From the NCBI GenBank assembly GCA_038043285.1, contig JBBTCJ010000050.1, forward strand, positions 1 to 23,943: a stretch of DNA of 23,943 nucleotides. The letters run 5' to 3'. Positions within the stretch are counted from its first letter, which is position 1. Each line of letters starts with the position of its first letter. The position numbers and the translations under genes were made by a program. Source of the stretch: JBBTCJ01 sp038043285. Lineage in GTDB: Bacteria; Planctomycetota; Phycisphaerae; UBA1845. Under the pieces are notes generated by a model, which was not told the origin of the DNA, searched no databases, and was given only the letters and a program-made list of their open reading frames with translations. This document shows, piece by piece, positions 15,969 to 23,909 of this stretch.

Positions 15969-16031
15969 TCAATCGTCAATCGACAATCGACAACTGGCAA
16001 TTGGAAACTGGAAATTGGAAATCGGCAATTG
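15969..16031. repeat. Heptamer array 2 (nine units)
   Basis: Nine uninterrupted 7-bp units: TCAATCG twice, ACAATCG, ACAACTG, GCAATTG, GAAACTG, GAAATTG, GAAATCG, GCAATTG. The consensus is N-(C/A)-A-A-(T/C)-(C/T)-G. It drifts from the TCAATCG type to the GAAATTG type along the array. Confidence 0.8.
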
Positions 16032-16041
16032 GTCGTTAGAC

Positions 16042-16950
16042 TTACGAAAGGATCCGCCGCCGACTTTCCTCAAACACCTCCGCGGCGTTGTAGCTCGAGC
16101 GCACGAATGGCCCGGACGCCACGCTCAGGAACCCCAACGCTCTCGCGTACGCGCCGAGTTCATCAAACTCCTCCGGGTGATAATACCTCTCCACCGGAGC
16201 GTGCCGATCCAGCGTAGGTTGAAGGTACTGACCGATCGTCAGCACGTCGCACTCCGCCGCGCGCAGATCACCAAGCGTCCGATGCAACTCTTCCACCGTC
16301 TCCCCCAGCCCGACCATCAACCCCGACTTCGTGATGAGTTGCGGCGCGATGGCCTTGACCGCCCGCAACACCTCCAGCGAGCGCCGATACTTCCCCTGCG
16401 GCCGAAACGTCGGCGTCAGCCGCTCCACCATCTCGATGTTGTGGTTGTAAAGCTCCGGACCCGCCGCGCACAGCGTCTCGATGCACTCACGCCGCGCATG
16501 AAAATCCGCCGGCAAGACCTCGACCGTCGTCGACGGCGACTGCTCCCGAATCGCCCGAACGCACGCCGCGAAGTGTCCCGCTCCTTCGTCCTTCAAATCG
16601 TCCCGCGCCACCGCCGTGATCACCACGTGACGCAGCCCCAACCGCGCCACCGCTTCCGCAAGCCGCGCCGGCTCGTCCGCCGCCGGCGGATCAGGCCGGG
16701 CCGTCTCCACCGCGCAGTAATGACACCGCCGCGTGCACTTGTCGCCGAGAATCATGAACGTCGCGTGCCGCTTCGACCAGCATTCGGAAAGGTTCGGACA
16801 CCTCGCCTCCTGACAGACCGTGGCCACCCCGCTGCCCGCCACCGTCTCCACCGTGTGCGAGAAATCTCCCGACGGCAGCGGCCGCTTCAACCACGCCGGC
16901 AACCGCCTCCGCGGCTGCGACTCCGATCGTTCTAGAACCGTCAGTTCCAC
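16042..16950 (-). CDS. lipA: Lipoyl synthase
   Basis: A radical-SAM enzyme that inserts two sulfur atoms into octanoyl groups on lipoyl domains. From the GTG at 16950 it is 302 residues, normal for LipA; AAGG lies about 9 nt upstream. An in-frame ATG at 17022 adds 24 residues (MVCRARCRVRVKCL...) with no SD. All key residues are present: the auxiliary-cluster cysteines C46, C51 and C57 (CQEARCPNLSEC), the radical-SAM CTRRCHYC (C72, C76, C79) and the C-terminal RSSY serine motif. No lipB neighbour is seen. The gene is flanked by heptamer arrays on both sides. Confidence 0.95.
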   Translation of the reverse strand: MELTVLERSESQPRRRLPAWLKRPLPSGDFSHTVETVAGSGVATVCQEARCPNLSECWSKRHATFMILGDKCTRRCHYCAVETARPDPPAADEPARLAEAVARLGLRHVVITAVARDDLKDEGAGHFAACVRAIREQSPSTTVEVLPADFHARRECIETLCAAGPELYNHNIEMVERLTPTFRPQGKYRRSLEVLRAVKAIAPQLITKSGLMVGLGETVEELHRTLGDLRAAECDVLTIGQYLQPTLDRHAPVERYYHPEEFDELGAYARALGFLSVASGPFVRSSYNAAEVFEESRRRILS

Positions 16951-17043
16951 TTGCCGGCACCTTAGCTTCTTTGCCGCACCCAAGCATTTGACCCGCACCC
17001 GACATCGTGCGCGGCAAACCATATCGCCGCTTCACGCGATGCA

Positions 17044-17085
17044 CCAATCGACCGTCGTTCACCGCCAATCGGCAATCGGCGCACT
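17044..17085. repeat. Heptamer array 3 (about six units, degenerate)
   Basis: CCAATCG, ACCGTCG, TTCACCG, CCAATCG, GCAATCG, GCGCACT. Three units fit the consensus and keep exact 7-bp phase; the others have decayed. It lies 94 bases upstream of the lipA GTG. Confidence 0.6.
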
Positions 17086-17097
17086 CCCTCGCACTCA

Positions 17098-17130
17098 GCC
17101 GATCCGTACCGCGACAGGTATGGAGCGGTC
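17098..17130. repeat. 33-nt dispersed element, copy B (diverged)
   Basis: Ungapped alignment with copy A at 15895-15927 gives 23 identical positions of 33, including CCG.....CCGCGAC and the GGAGCGG end. Both copies are in the same orientation on the plus strand. Confidence 0.5.
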
Positions 17131-17259
17131 CTGTCGCTTTCGCGCCCCGCCGGACCATTCGATTTCGGCAATACCCCCAACTACTCTCGCCGCCCGATTC
17201 GCCCGTTCAGCCGTTACGCATCCGGTGTGATCACACGCTCAGGTGGCGGAAGCACCGCC

Positions 17260-17733
17260 CTAGCACTTCCCGCCCATCGCTGCGGCCGCGCGCTTCGCAC
17301 ATTCCTCCGGCGAAACGTCCTCAACATGCGTCGCCAGGCTCCAGACGTGACCAAACGGATCCTCGAGCTTGCCGTAACGGTCGCCCCAGAACATGTTGGT
17401 CAAGGGCATGCGCACCTTGGCCCCCGCGTCCGTCGCCCGCTTGAAGGCTGCGTCCACGTTCTCGACGTACAAGTGGATGGTCACGGGACTGCCGCCCAGT
17501 GACGCCGGCGACACCGCGCCCATCTGCGGGTACTCGTCGCACAGGTAGATTTGCGAGTCGCCGATCTTCATCTCCGCGTGTGCGATCATGTCTGGCCCGC
17601 CGGGAATGTGAAACAACTCCTCGGCCCCGAACGCCTTCTTGTAAAACTGTAGCGCCTTCGCACCGCCCTTGACGATCAGATGCGGCGTCACTGAACGTGC
17701 GCCCTCCGGAATCGACCTCACTTTGCCAGCCAT
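17260..17733 (-). CDS. VOC-family (glyoxalase/PhnB-like) protein
   Basis: A 157-residue protein. The ATG at 17733 (MAGKVRSIPEG) is chosen because GGGAG lies about 7 nt before it; the frame is open to 17754. It has the paired beta-alpha-beta-beta-beta modules of the vicinal-oxygen-chelate fold: VTPHLIVKGGAKALQFYKKAFGAEEL, HAEMKIGDSQIYLCDEYP, then VTIHLYVENVDAAFKRATDAGAKVRMPLTNMFWGDRYGKLEDPFGHVWSLATH. This 'WGDRYGxxxDPFGHxW' ending is typical of PhnB-like members, many of uncharacterised activity. Possible metal ligands (His of HAEM, His of THV) are visible. It lies downstream of the AHSA1 gene on the same strand, possibly co-transcribed. Confidence 0.9.
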   Translation of the reverse strand: MAGKVRSIPEGARSVTPHLIVKGGAKALQFYKKAFGAEELFHIPGGPDMIAHAEMKIGDSQIYLCDEYPQMGAVSPASLGGSPVTIHLYVENVDAAFKRATDAGAKVRMPLTNMFWGDRYGKLEDPFGHVWSLATHVEDVSPEECAKRAAAAMGGKC

Positions 17734-17886
17734 GATGATCTCCCTTGTTTTCAATCAGTTCGCACCGATCTTGACGCGGGTCCGCGCCCGCGATTCTGTC
17801 AGGGTCCGACTTGCGGACTGCTTTGTCCAGTCGCAGTCGTCAATTGTTGTCGCCTCGACCCGCCCGAAGGCCGACGCGCCTTCGCG

Positions 17887-18939
17887 TCACCCGCGGGAGC
17901 GGGGCTTGGCAGCCATCCGCTGCTCCAGCAGATCCAACACCCGCCGCCAGGCCGAATAGAAATAGTCGAAATAGACCTTCCAATCCTCGCCGTCGCCGAA
18001 CCCCGACTGCGTCAGCGTCACCCGCGTCTGTGCCTCGGAGAGGGACTTCAACTCGACCAGCACCTCCGACCTTGCTCCGGCCTTTCGCAGTGCGGGTAGG
18101 CTCGGCGGCGCGTTCCAGGTGAAGCGAAGCGACTCTTCAGGAACCAACGAAAGGACGGTGCAGCCCTCGGCCCCGCGCTGACCCTCCGGCGCCCTCATGG
18201 AGAAGTACCATTCGTAGGCGCCGCCGGGCTTCAAGTCGACCTTCGCGTCTTCGGCGATGAATGTTTTCAGCCCCTCCACCGTGGTCCAAGCGTGCCACAC
18301 CGTTGACACCGGGGCGTTGACCACGACTTCGTGGCGAACCCGGCGCTGGGAGACGGGCTTGGCGCATTCGACGCAGTAGGATTCCAGCCGGGCAAGGATC
18401 CGTTTCCACGCGCTCTCGAAAAAGGCGTAAGCTCTGTCCCATTCCCCGCCCGTTCCAAACCCCTGATGCGTCAGTTGCACGCGGGTACGAGCGGGAGCGC
18501 CATCCAGAGCGATCAATCGAACGTCGATCCACGTGGCCGGCGGATCGTTGTTCATCAGCTTCATCGCCCAGGGGGGACCGCTCCAGTCAAACGCGACGTG
18601 CGTCGGCGGCTCCCAGGCACGAACCTTTGCCCCGCTGGTTCGGAAGGCATTCCCCTCGGCGTCGCCGTGCTTATCGAAGCCGATCTCGTAACGCCCGCGG
18701 ACTTTGGCGTCGATCACCGGGTCGTGGCCGAGGAACAGTCGGACCCCGTCCGCGGTGGTCCAAAGTCGGAATACGTCCTCGATGGTGGCCGGAAGGTCCA
18801 CGGACAATTCAATGGATCTCGTTTCCTCGCCCATGGCTCCCTCACCCCGAGGCGCCAACGCGGCGCCCATGATAATAACTCCGGCGCTGATCGCTGGTAC
18901 CCACCTGTTGGAGCGAGCGCCCCTGTAGGATCGTTGCAT
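17887..18939 (-). CDS. Tandem AHSA1/SRPBCC (START-fold) protein with N-terminal export-like segment
   Basis: A 350-residue protein. The ATG at 18939 has an excellent AAGGAG 7 nt upstream. Residues ~12-29 (RWVPAISAGVIIMGAALA) form a hydrophobic stretch after a basic start, so the protein may be exported or anchored; most relatives are cytosolic. Domain 1 (about 45-190) starts IELSVDLPATIEDVFRLWTTADGVRLFL. Domain 2 (about 205-345) starts VRHEVVVNAPVSTVWHAWTTVEGLKTFI. Both end with the same pattern (LTHQGFGTGGEWDRAYAFFESAWKRIL; LTQSGFGDGEDWKVYFDYFYSAWRRVL), showing an internal duplication. The fold binds hydrophobic ligands or client proteins; the ligand here is unknown. Confidence 0.9.
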   Translation of the reverse strand: MQRSYRGARSNRWVPAISAGVIIMGAALAPRGEGAMGEETRSIELSVDLPATIEDVFRLWTTADGVRLFLGHDPVIDAKVRGRYEIGFDKHGDAEGNAFRTSGAKVRAWEPPTHVAFDWSGPPWAMKLMNNDPPATWIDVRLIALDGAPARTRVQLTHQGFGTGGEWDRAYAFFESAWKRILARLESYCVECAKPVSQRRVRHEVVVNAPVSTVWHAWTTVEGLKTFIAEDAKVDLKPGGAYEWYFSMRAPEGQRGAEGCTVLSLVPEESLRFTWNAPPSLPALRKAGARSEVLVELKSLSEAQTRVTLTQSGFGDGEDWKVYFDYFYSAWRRVLDLLEQRMAAKPRSRG

Positions 18940-18981
18940 TGCGGTTCTCCTTATCGGACCTTGCTTGATCGTTCAACCAAG

Positions 18982-19011
18982 AGGTTAGTCGATGGCTGAT
19001 TGGAATGTCAA
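18982..19011 (-). promoter_or_regulatory. Predicted promoter of the AHSA1 gene
   Basis: On the minus strand TTGACA (19006-19011) and TAACCT (18982-18987) are separated by 18 nt. The -35 box is perfect and the -10 box weak. The -35 box lies inside the last codons of the transposition-ATPase remnant (TAC TTG ACA TTC). Confidence 0.4.
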
Positions 19012-19320
19012 GTAAGCAATGGTCGGGAGTCTTCGGAGCGATTCTCTCTGCGGAACACCCGGGGCGCAGCGGGTCTTGCCGATTCCCGTAGGTCCGACGG
19101 ACAGTCCCATCGTTCCATCTTCGCGGACCAGGCGGGCGATCGCGTACAAATCCTTAGCAACCTTCGTGTCCACGAACCGCTCGGGAAGCGTCGCGGCCCG
19201 CCCCCTCGCGTGCTGCCCGACCCACAGGTTCAGGTTGCGGACCATCATCGGGACCCCACTCGGCCGAATGGCGACCAACCCCTCCCCGTTCTGGTACCAA
19301 TGACTGACACCCGAAACGAC
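18985..19320 (-). pseudogene. Remnant of a MuB/TniB-like transposition ATPase
   Basis: A stretch of about 112 codons without its N-terminal start and cut off soon after the first ATPase motif. Readable parts are VSHWYQNGEG, RNLNLWVGQHARGRAATLPERFVDTKVAKDLYAIARLVREDGTMGLSVGPTGIGKTRCA and later IAYLTFQSAID. The Walker A motif GPTGIGKT is at 19072-19095. The layout (DNA-binding-like segment, 'FVxTxVAxxLYAI', then Walker A) matches AAA+ helper proteins of Mu-like and Tn552/Tn7-type elements. Walker B, sensor and arginine finger are missing. No transposase or element ends are seen. The frame is also open further upstream, but there it is antisense-like sequence over the neighbouring gene. Confidence 0.65.
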
Positions 19321-19345
19321 TTCGATGCGCCGTGGGCAGGTGCTG

Positions 19346-22300
19346 TTATCCCGGTCCCGTGATCGCGGGTTGGAACACGCCGCGGTAATCTTCAAGATCG
19401 GCATCGCCATCGTTGTCCAGATCGGCGTCAATGAGCGGCAGGCAGCGCGTGGGAAGGCCGGCGCCCGCTCCGCCGAAGCATTGCTGGAACAGGGCGTGAT
19501 CACGCAGGTCGACGTCACCATCCAGGTCCAGGTCCGCCCAAGAGTTCAGGACAATAAGTGCCGCTGTCGTGGCACTGTATTTCACGCCCGCTGGAAGCGG
19601 GCTGACGATCCTGTCAAAGTACCCGGTGCGAGAAGCCGCGACGAGAAACTCCATCTGGTCACCCGCCGAGGGAACGAACCCGTCGAGGAACTCGACCTCC
19701 AGCGTGCCGTCGAGCGTCGCGGCGCCGCTGACGATCAACTGATCATGTTCGGTGATCGGCGTAAGCCCGGCGATTTCAATATGCAGGGTTCCGCCCGGGG
19801 CTTGGGTGTATGCGCCCGTGACGGTCATGCCGCCAGCGGAAAGTCCGGGCTCGACGATGCCGCCGACGTTGTTCAGTCCGTCGCCGATCGAACCGTTCCC
19901 GCGAAGTCGGCCACCATTGAGCCGTGGCGCGGGAGAACTTACGGTGGCGACGTTGCCGCCGTTCAAGATCGTTTCGCCCGCGGTCTGGACGAAGGCGTAT
20001 CCGAATTGGAGCGTTCCCGTGCGAACTTCGACCGTGCCGGTGTTGTTGAATGGCGCCCGGATCGTACTGATGCCGACACCGAAGGACTTGACCACCCGTC
20101 CCGCATTGTTAAACGGCGTCGTGCTTCCGCTTCCGATGATGATTCCGTCGATCAGGATGTCGAACACGCCCGACGGCAGGTTATTAAACGCCGCTGAACC
20201 AAGCATCTCGAAGCGACCGTTCATCGTGGTCAGACCGGCGTTGTTGATCGTACGGTCGTAGAGCGACTTCTGTCCGCCTCCGGGGCCCACAACCATCTGT
20301 CCGTGTATGTTGACCACGCCCGGACCGGTGAATCCGGCGCCAGCACCCCAGTCGAGCAGGCCGTTTACGGTGATCGGACTCGGACCGTCCACTCTTGCGC
20401 CGCCGCCCACAAGAGTCATCGTCTCCGCAACGATCGCATCGCCGCTGTTGAAAGTGGCCACACTGCCGATGTACAGGGTCTCGAAATGGATAGTCCTTCC
20501 CACCACGGCGTTGAACGTGGCCGCATTGGTATAAATCCCAAAGTTGGCGCCGTAGTTGATGATGTTGGCCCCGCTGGCGAAAGTGACCGGGGTATGCACC
20601 TCGGTGAGATCGGAGACATTGTAGGTTCCTCGGATGTTCGCGGTGCTTCCGGCTTGGAAATCGACGTGCTCACCGACGATACTGGACGTTGGTTCAAACT
20701 CACCCTGGCCAAGCCCCAGGGTCGTTCCGGGATCAGCCAGGAACGCCCCGGTGTTGACGCTGGGGTATCTGAGGCTGAGCGTACCCGCCTGCACATGGAC
20801 CAGACCGGAGTTCGTGAAGTAGGCGTTAATGGCGGAATTCCCGGTCGAAACCGATTTGATCAAGGTTCCTTGATTGTGAAGCATGTTACCCGTTCCGCCG
20901 AACCCTTGTATGACCGCATGGCTGCTCTGGTGATCATGGGTGGCCCCGGGCAGGATCGTGATCGTCGACGCCCCGGCGAAATCGATCCGCCCGGCCGCGA
21001 CCACACTTTGCCCGCCCAGAACCAGATCGTGGTTATCGAGTGAAAGGCTATTTGCGCCCAGGACGTGCATCCCGCCTTGCGCGTAGGTCGTTCCCGCTCC
21101 GGTCAGCGTGGCGTGACTGCTCGAGTTGCTGCCCGTCCACTGGAACAGCCCGTCGAGGTCCAAGCGGTCATCGACGCGCAGCACGGAGTTGTTGTTCAAC
21201 AGGGAAAGACCCCCGCGCACAAAACTCGGCCCCGCGAGCGTGAGCTGCGCGGATTGACCGGCCCCGGCCGCCACCGAAAAGTTCTCGTCGCAGGCGAGTA
21301 TGGCCACCTGCGTCGTACCGCCAGCATAGGTTACCGTGACCACCTCATCGGCATCCTGGATACAAACGTGATTCCCGTTCGCGGGCGCGACTCCCTCGAC
21401 CCAACTTGAGGGCGTGGTCCACAAACCGTTCCCGCCCCCCCAATGCGAAATACTCTCGCACTCATCGGGAACCCCGTTCCCGTTGCAGTCCTCACTGGTG
21501 CCGTCGGCGGTGTCACACTCGTCGGGCGCGGCGTTGTGGTTGCAGTCGGGTGCGGTGCCGCAACCCAGCGGGTAGGAACAAAAGGAATCAGAGTCGAAGC
21601 AAGCCAGCTCGGGGAAAGAGGACGAAGGAGTACAAGTGACCTCGCAGACATCGAGCCGTCCATTGGAATTGCAGTCGGTAACGGTGAAGGGCCCGAACGT
21701 CGCCCATTCGTCGCTCGAGTCAATTGCCCATTCGTTTGCTCTGATGCTGACATAATGCTCACCGAGGGAGTACGGCCCAGCGGTTACGCTTACACAGGAT
21801 CCATAAATCTTCGCGGAGAACCTATCCGGCTCAACGCCCTCGGGACTCGTGCTCCACTCAAGGCTATATCCCCCCGCGCCGAACACGTCGTCCGGAGGCG
21901 TGTCCCAGCTCACCGTGATGCAGGGCGACGGATCGCCCGTTCCGAGAGGGTGCGTCGGCGACGTGACGGTTTGAACCGTGCCCAACGGTTGCGTATCCGG
22001 CGGGAACAAATCTTTGAGGTAGTCGAAGAAGTCGTTTTCCTCGGGTGGTAAATTGCGGAGGGTGGCATACAACGCCGCTGTGTGTTCCGGATAAAGTTGA
22101 AGGAAAATGGAGAGGAACTGGGCCAGCGTCGTCGGCTGGGGACCCGTCGTGATCGCAAAAATCTCGTCGGAACCCAGCGCCAGACAATCATTGCGCTCTA
22201 CCACAATCAGATTGAATTCGGTGTTTTCGTATAGATGCTCGTCCTGCGTATCGTCCTCAATGTCGCGGAGCAGCGCACCAAGGAAGCCCTCCGTGCGAAG

Positions 22301-23737
22301 TGGATGGTCAAAGACGGGGAATTCATGCTCGTCACACATTTGGACCGTTTCCAGCGAGCGCTCCACCAGCGCCGCGTAGGGAGTCCCGTCGCTGAACGTA
22401 TACGAGATCGCGTAGTCGCGGGTGACCACATCTCCCAGCCAGTCAGGCCACCCTTCGCTCCATGCGACCTGCTCGGTTTCCGTGCACCAGAGGCAGTGAC
22501 TGCAGTCGCCGTCCGCGTCACAGACTTCGTTGCAATATTCAGGCGTTTCATTGATCGCGTGGTTTTCCATGAAGTGGTGGCCGTACTCATGCGTCTGGGC
22601 CACCTCATGCCACCTGCGGAAAGCTCCGACGTGAATCTCCTCATAAAACGGAACGTAATAAGCGTTGTCACCGTCCGGATAAAGCACGTCGAGTTCTTCG
22701 AGCTGGATGCCCGTTCCGCTTTTGTCGCGGATGAAGCGGAAGGCTCGGACGATGCTGTTGTGAATGTGCAGCACCGGCATGTCCGCGGCGTCGGCGGGCT
22801 TGAGCGTGCCGAAGTCGTGGAGGCTTCCCGTGAAATCGTCGATGACCTGGGCTTCGGTGCTCCACGAATAATCCGGCTCGGTGATGTCGGTGGCGTCTTG
22901 CACGTTGACGACGCCGGTGTCGCATTCCCAGCGGAGGTACAGGTCTGGATCGTCGCATCCCACCTCGTCGCAGTCGTCCCACAGGAACTCCCCGGTATCG
23001 AAGTACCCGTTCCGGTCGGTAAAGCCGGAGAAGATGGTCTCGTCGGAGATGTCGTCCTCGTCGACGACCTCGAACCAGACGGCGTCAACTCCTTCCTCGG
23101 TCGTGGGTCCAACGCCGTTGCCGTCGTCGCCGACGCTGCTGGGGCGGTCGTAAACGACGCGACCCTTGAAGCGCAGCGTGATGGCGCCACCGGCGGCGCT
23201 CGACGGACTTTGTACCCCGCCCGACGGAGGCGCGCCGGCTTCGACTTGCACCGCCGACCGATCCTTCCCACGCCTTGCGCCAGCCTGCGGTCCAATGTAG
23301 TACGTCCGCGAAATCGTTCGACCCTCGAACGTGAAGCTCAGCGTCATCGGCTGGTCCGGGTCGTCGGGCGTGGCGCGAAAGGGAATCCGGAGTACGCCGG
23401 CGGCGGCGACGATCGGCAGCGCAGGTCGCTCGACCGCGTCAAGGGTCCACCCTTTGCCGTCAACCCGGATGTCATCAATGACGCCGCCGCGGGCGATTTC
23501 GACCTCGAACGCGCCGGCCAGTACGCGCCCTCGCTGGGCGATGGGAGTGTCTTGTGGCATGCGAATCTTCACCGGCGGCGCGACATCCGCCTGCACGGAA
23601 GCCACAAGGAGTACAAGCGTGAACACGCCCCAACAGACATGCGCGGCTGAACCAGTCTCGGAGCTGCGGACTCGACGGTAAGAACCGCCCAGGCGCAGCC
23701 AAGCGCGCATCCATCGGGTTGTCGGCCCGGTATCCAT
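19346..23737 (-). CDS. Large secreted multidomain metalloprotease-like protein with dockerin-like C-terminus
   Basis: 1463 residues. The ATG at 23737 has GGAGGA about 6 nt upstream. A long basic n-region and a hydrophobic core (residues 34-50, VCWGVFTLVLLVASVQA) suggest export with cleavage near D51. Residues ~50-370 are beta-rich. The zinc site is HEYGH (H383, E384, H387) with a likely third ligand in SEGWPDW (E428); a Cys-rich loop (402-418) lies between them. A fibronectin-like segment (CITVSWDTPP... YSLEWSTS) follows, then three D-C-N-x-N repeats (DCNSNGRLDVCE, DCNHNAAPDECD, DCNGNGVPDECE), about 550 residues of beta-solenoid, and a tail with two Ca-binding-like loops (DLDLDGDVDLRD, DADLDNDGDADLED). 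Likely acts outside the cell; substrate unknown. Confidence 0.92.
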   Translation of the reverse strand: MDTGPTTRWMRAWLRLGGSYRRVRSSETGSAAHVCWGVFTLVLLVASVQADVAPPVKIRMPQDTPIAQRGRVLAGAFEVEIARGGVIDDIRVDGKGWTLDAVERPALPIVAAAGVLRIPFRATPDDPDQPMTLSFTFEGRTISRTYYIGPQAGARRGKDRSAVQVEAGAPPSGGVQSPSSAAGGAITLRFKGRVVYDRPSSVGDDGNGVGPTTEEGVDAVWFEVVDEDDISDETIFSGFTDRNGYFDTGEFLWDDCDEVGCDDPDLYLRWECDTGVVNVQDATDITEPDYSWSTEAQVIDDFTGSLHDFGTLKPADAADMPVLHIHNSIVRAFRFIRDKSGTGIQLEELDVLYPDGDNAYYVPFYEEIHVGAFRRWHEVAQTHEYGHHFMENHAINETPEYCNEVCDADGDCSHCLWCTETEQVAWSEGWPDWLGDVVTRDYAISYTFSDGTPYAALVERSLETVQMCDEHEFPVFDHPLRTEGFLGALLRDIEDDTQDEHLYENTEFNLIVVERNDCLALGSDEIFAITTGPQPTTLAQFLSIFLQLYPEHTAALYATLRNLPPEENDFFDYLKDLFPPDTQPLGTVQTVTSPTHPLGTGDPSPCITVSWDTPPDDVFGAGGYSLEWSTSPEGVEPDRFSAKIYGSCVSVTAGPYSLGEHYVSIRANEWAIDSSDEWATFGPFTVTDCNSNGRLDVCEVTCTPSSSFPELACFDSDSFCSYPLGCGTAPDCNHNAAPDECDTADGTSEDCNGNGVPDECESISHWGGGNGLWTTPSSWVEGVAPANGNHVCIQDADEVVTVTYAGGTTQVAILACDENFSVAAGAGQSAQLTLAGPSFVRGGLSLLNNNSVLRVDDRLDLDGLFQWTGSNSSSHATLTGAGTTYAQGGMHVLGANSLSLDNHDLVLGGQSVVAAGRIDFAGASTITILPGATHDHQSSHAVIQGFGGTGNMLHNQGTLIKSVSTGNSAINAYFTNSGLVHVQAGTLSLRYPSVNTGAFLADPGTTLGLGQGEFEPTSSIVGEHVDFQAGSTANIRGTYNVSDLTEVHTPVTFASGANIINYGANFGIYTNAATFNAVVGRTIHFETLYIGSVATFNSGDAIVAETMTLVGGGARVDGPSPITVNGLLDWGAGAGFTGPGVVNIHGQMVVGPGGGQKSLYDRTINNAGLTTMNGRFEMLGSAAFNNLPSGVFDILIDGIIIGSGSTTPFNNAGRVVKSFGVGISTIRAPFNNTGTVEVRTGTLQFGYAFVQTAGETILNGGNVATVSSPAPRLNGGRLRGNGSIGDGLNNVGGIVEPGLSAGGMTVTGAYTQAPGGTLHIEIAGLTPITEHDQLIVSGAATLDGTLEVEFLDGFVPSAGDQMEFLVAASRTGYFDRIVSPLPAGVKYSATTAALIVLNSWADLDLDGDVDLRDHALFQQCFGGAGAGLPTRCLPLIDADLDNDGDADLEDYRGVFQPAITGPG

Positions 23738-23779
23738 CCTCTCTCCTCCGATCCCGCGAAGCGGAATAGCCCTCGGTCC

Positions 23780-23808
23780 ATCATACCAACCCGCGGAGAA
23801 TTCCCCAA
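23780..23808 (-). promoter_or_regulatory. Predicted promoter of the metalloprotease-like gene
   Basis: On the minus strand TTGGGG (23803-23808), a 17-nt spacer and TATGAT (23780-23785). The -10 box is preceded by TGG, giving an extended -10 (TGnTATGAT), which can compensate for the poor -35. Predicted leader about 36 nt. Confidence 0.5.
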
Positions 23809-23909
23809 AACACCGACCCGTTTTCTTGGCGGCACGGGTAGGAACGCGGGTAGCGCCTGGCGATTAGCGAGGGTATTTGAAAAACAACTTCTTGGAGCCT
23901 GCGGGCGTG

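Larger units (their letters stand above)
15731..16041. other. Repeat-filled spacer between convergent genes
   Basis: 311 bases between the GT2 and lipA stops. It contains no plausible gene but three unrelated repeat types: the CCCCCTT hairpin, a 33-nt CCGCGACCGTAAGGGAGCGG element and a nine-unit heptamer array that ends 10 bases from the lipA stop. Confidence 0.7.
16951..17259. other. Spacer between lipA and the VOC gene
   Basis: 309 bases with no credible gene. It holds heptamer array 3 and, 12 bases further on, a diverged copy of the 33-nt element, the same two repeat types found next to each other in the spacer on the other side of lipA. A clear lipA promoter is not visible. Confidence 0.5.

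Noticed and set aside
15743..16000. 85-codon minus-strand frame encoding PLPYGRGSDR and CPPLVRG
   Set aside because: It is a read-through of three intergenic repeats and not a gene; such peptides recur as annotation artefacts.
14873..17085. Heptamer arrays considered as a CRISPR
   Set aside because: The units are contiguous 7-mers without spacers, and no cas genes are present.
17804..17818. Small perfect inverted repeat GTCCG-ACTTG-CGGAC between the VOC and AHSA1 genes
   Set aside because: A 5-bp stem is expected by chance at this GC content, and no U-tract follows in the direction of transcription.
22235..23650. 471-codon plus-strand frame over the metalloprotease gene
   Set aside because: The minus strand carries the recognisable signal peptide, zinc site and ribosome binding site; the plus frame has none.
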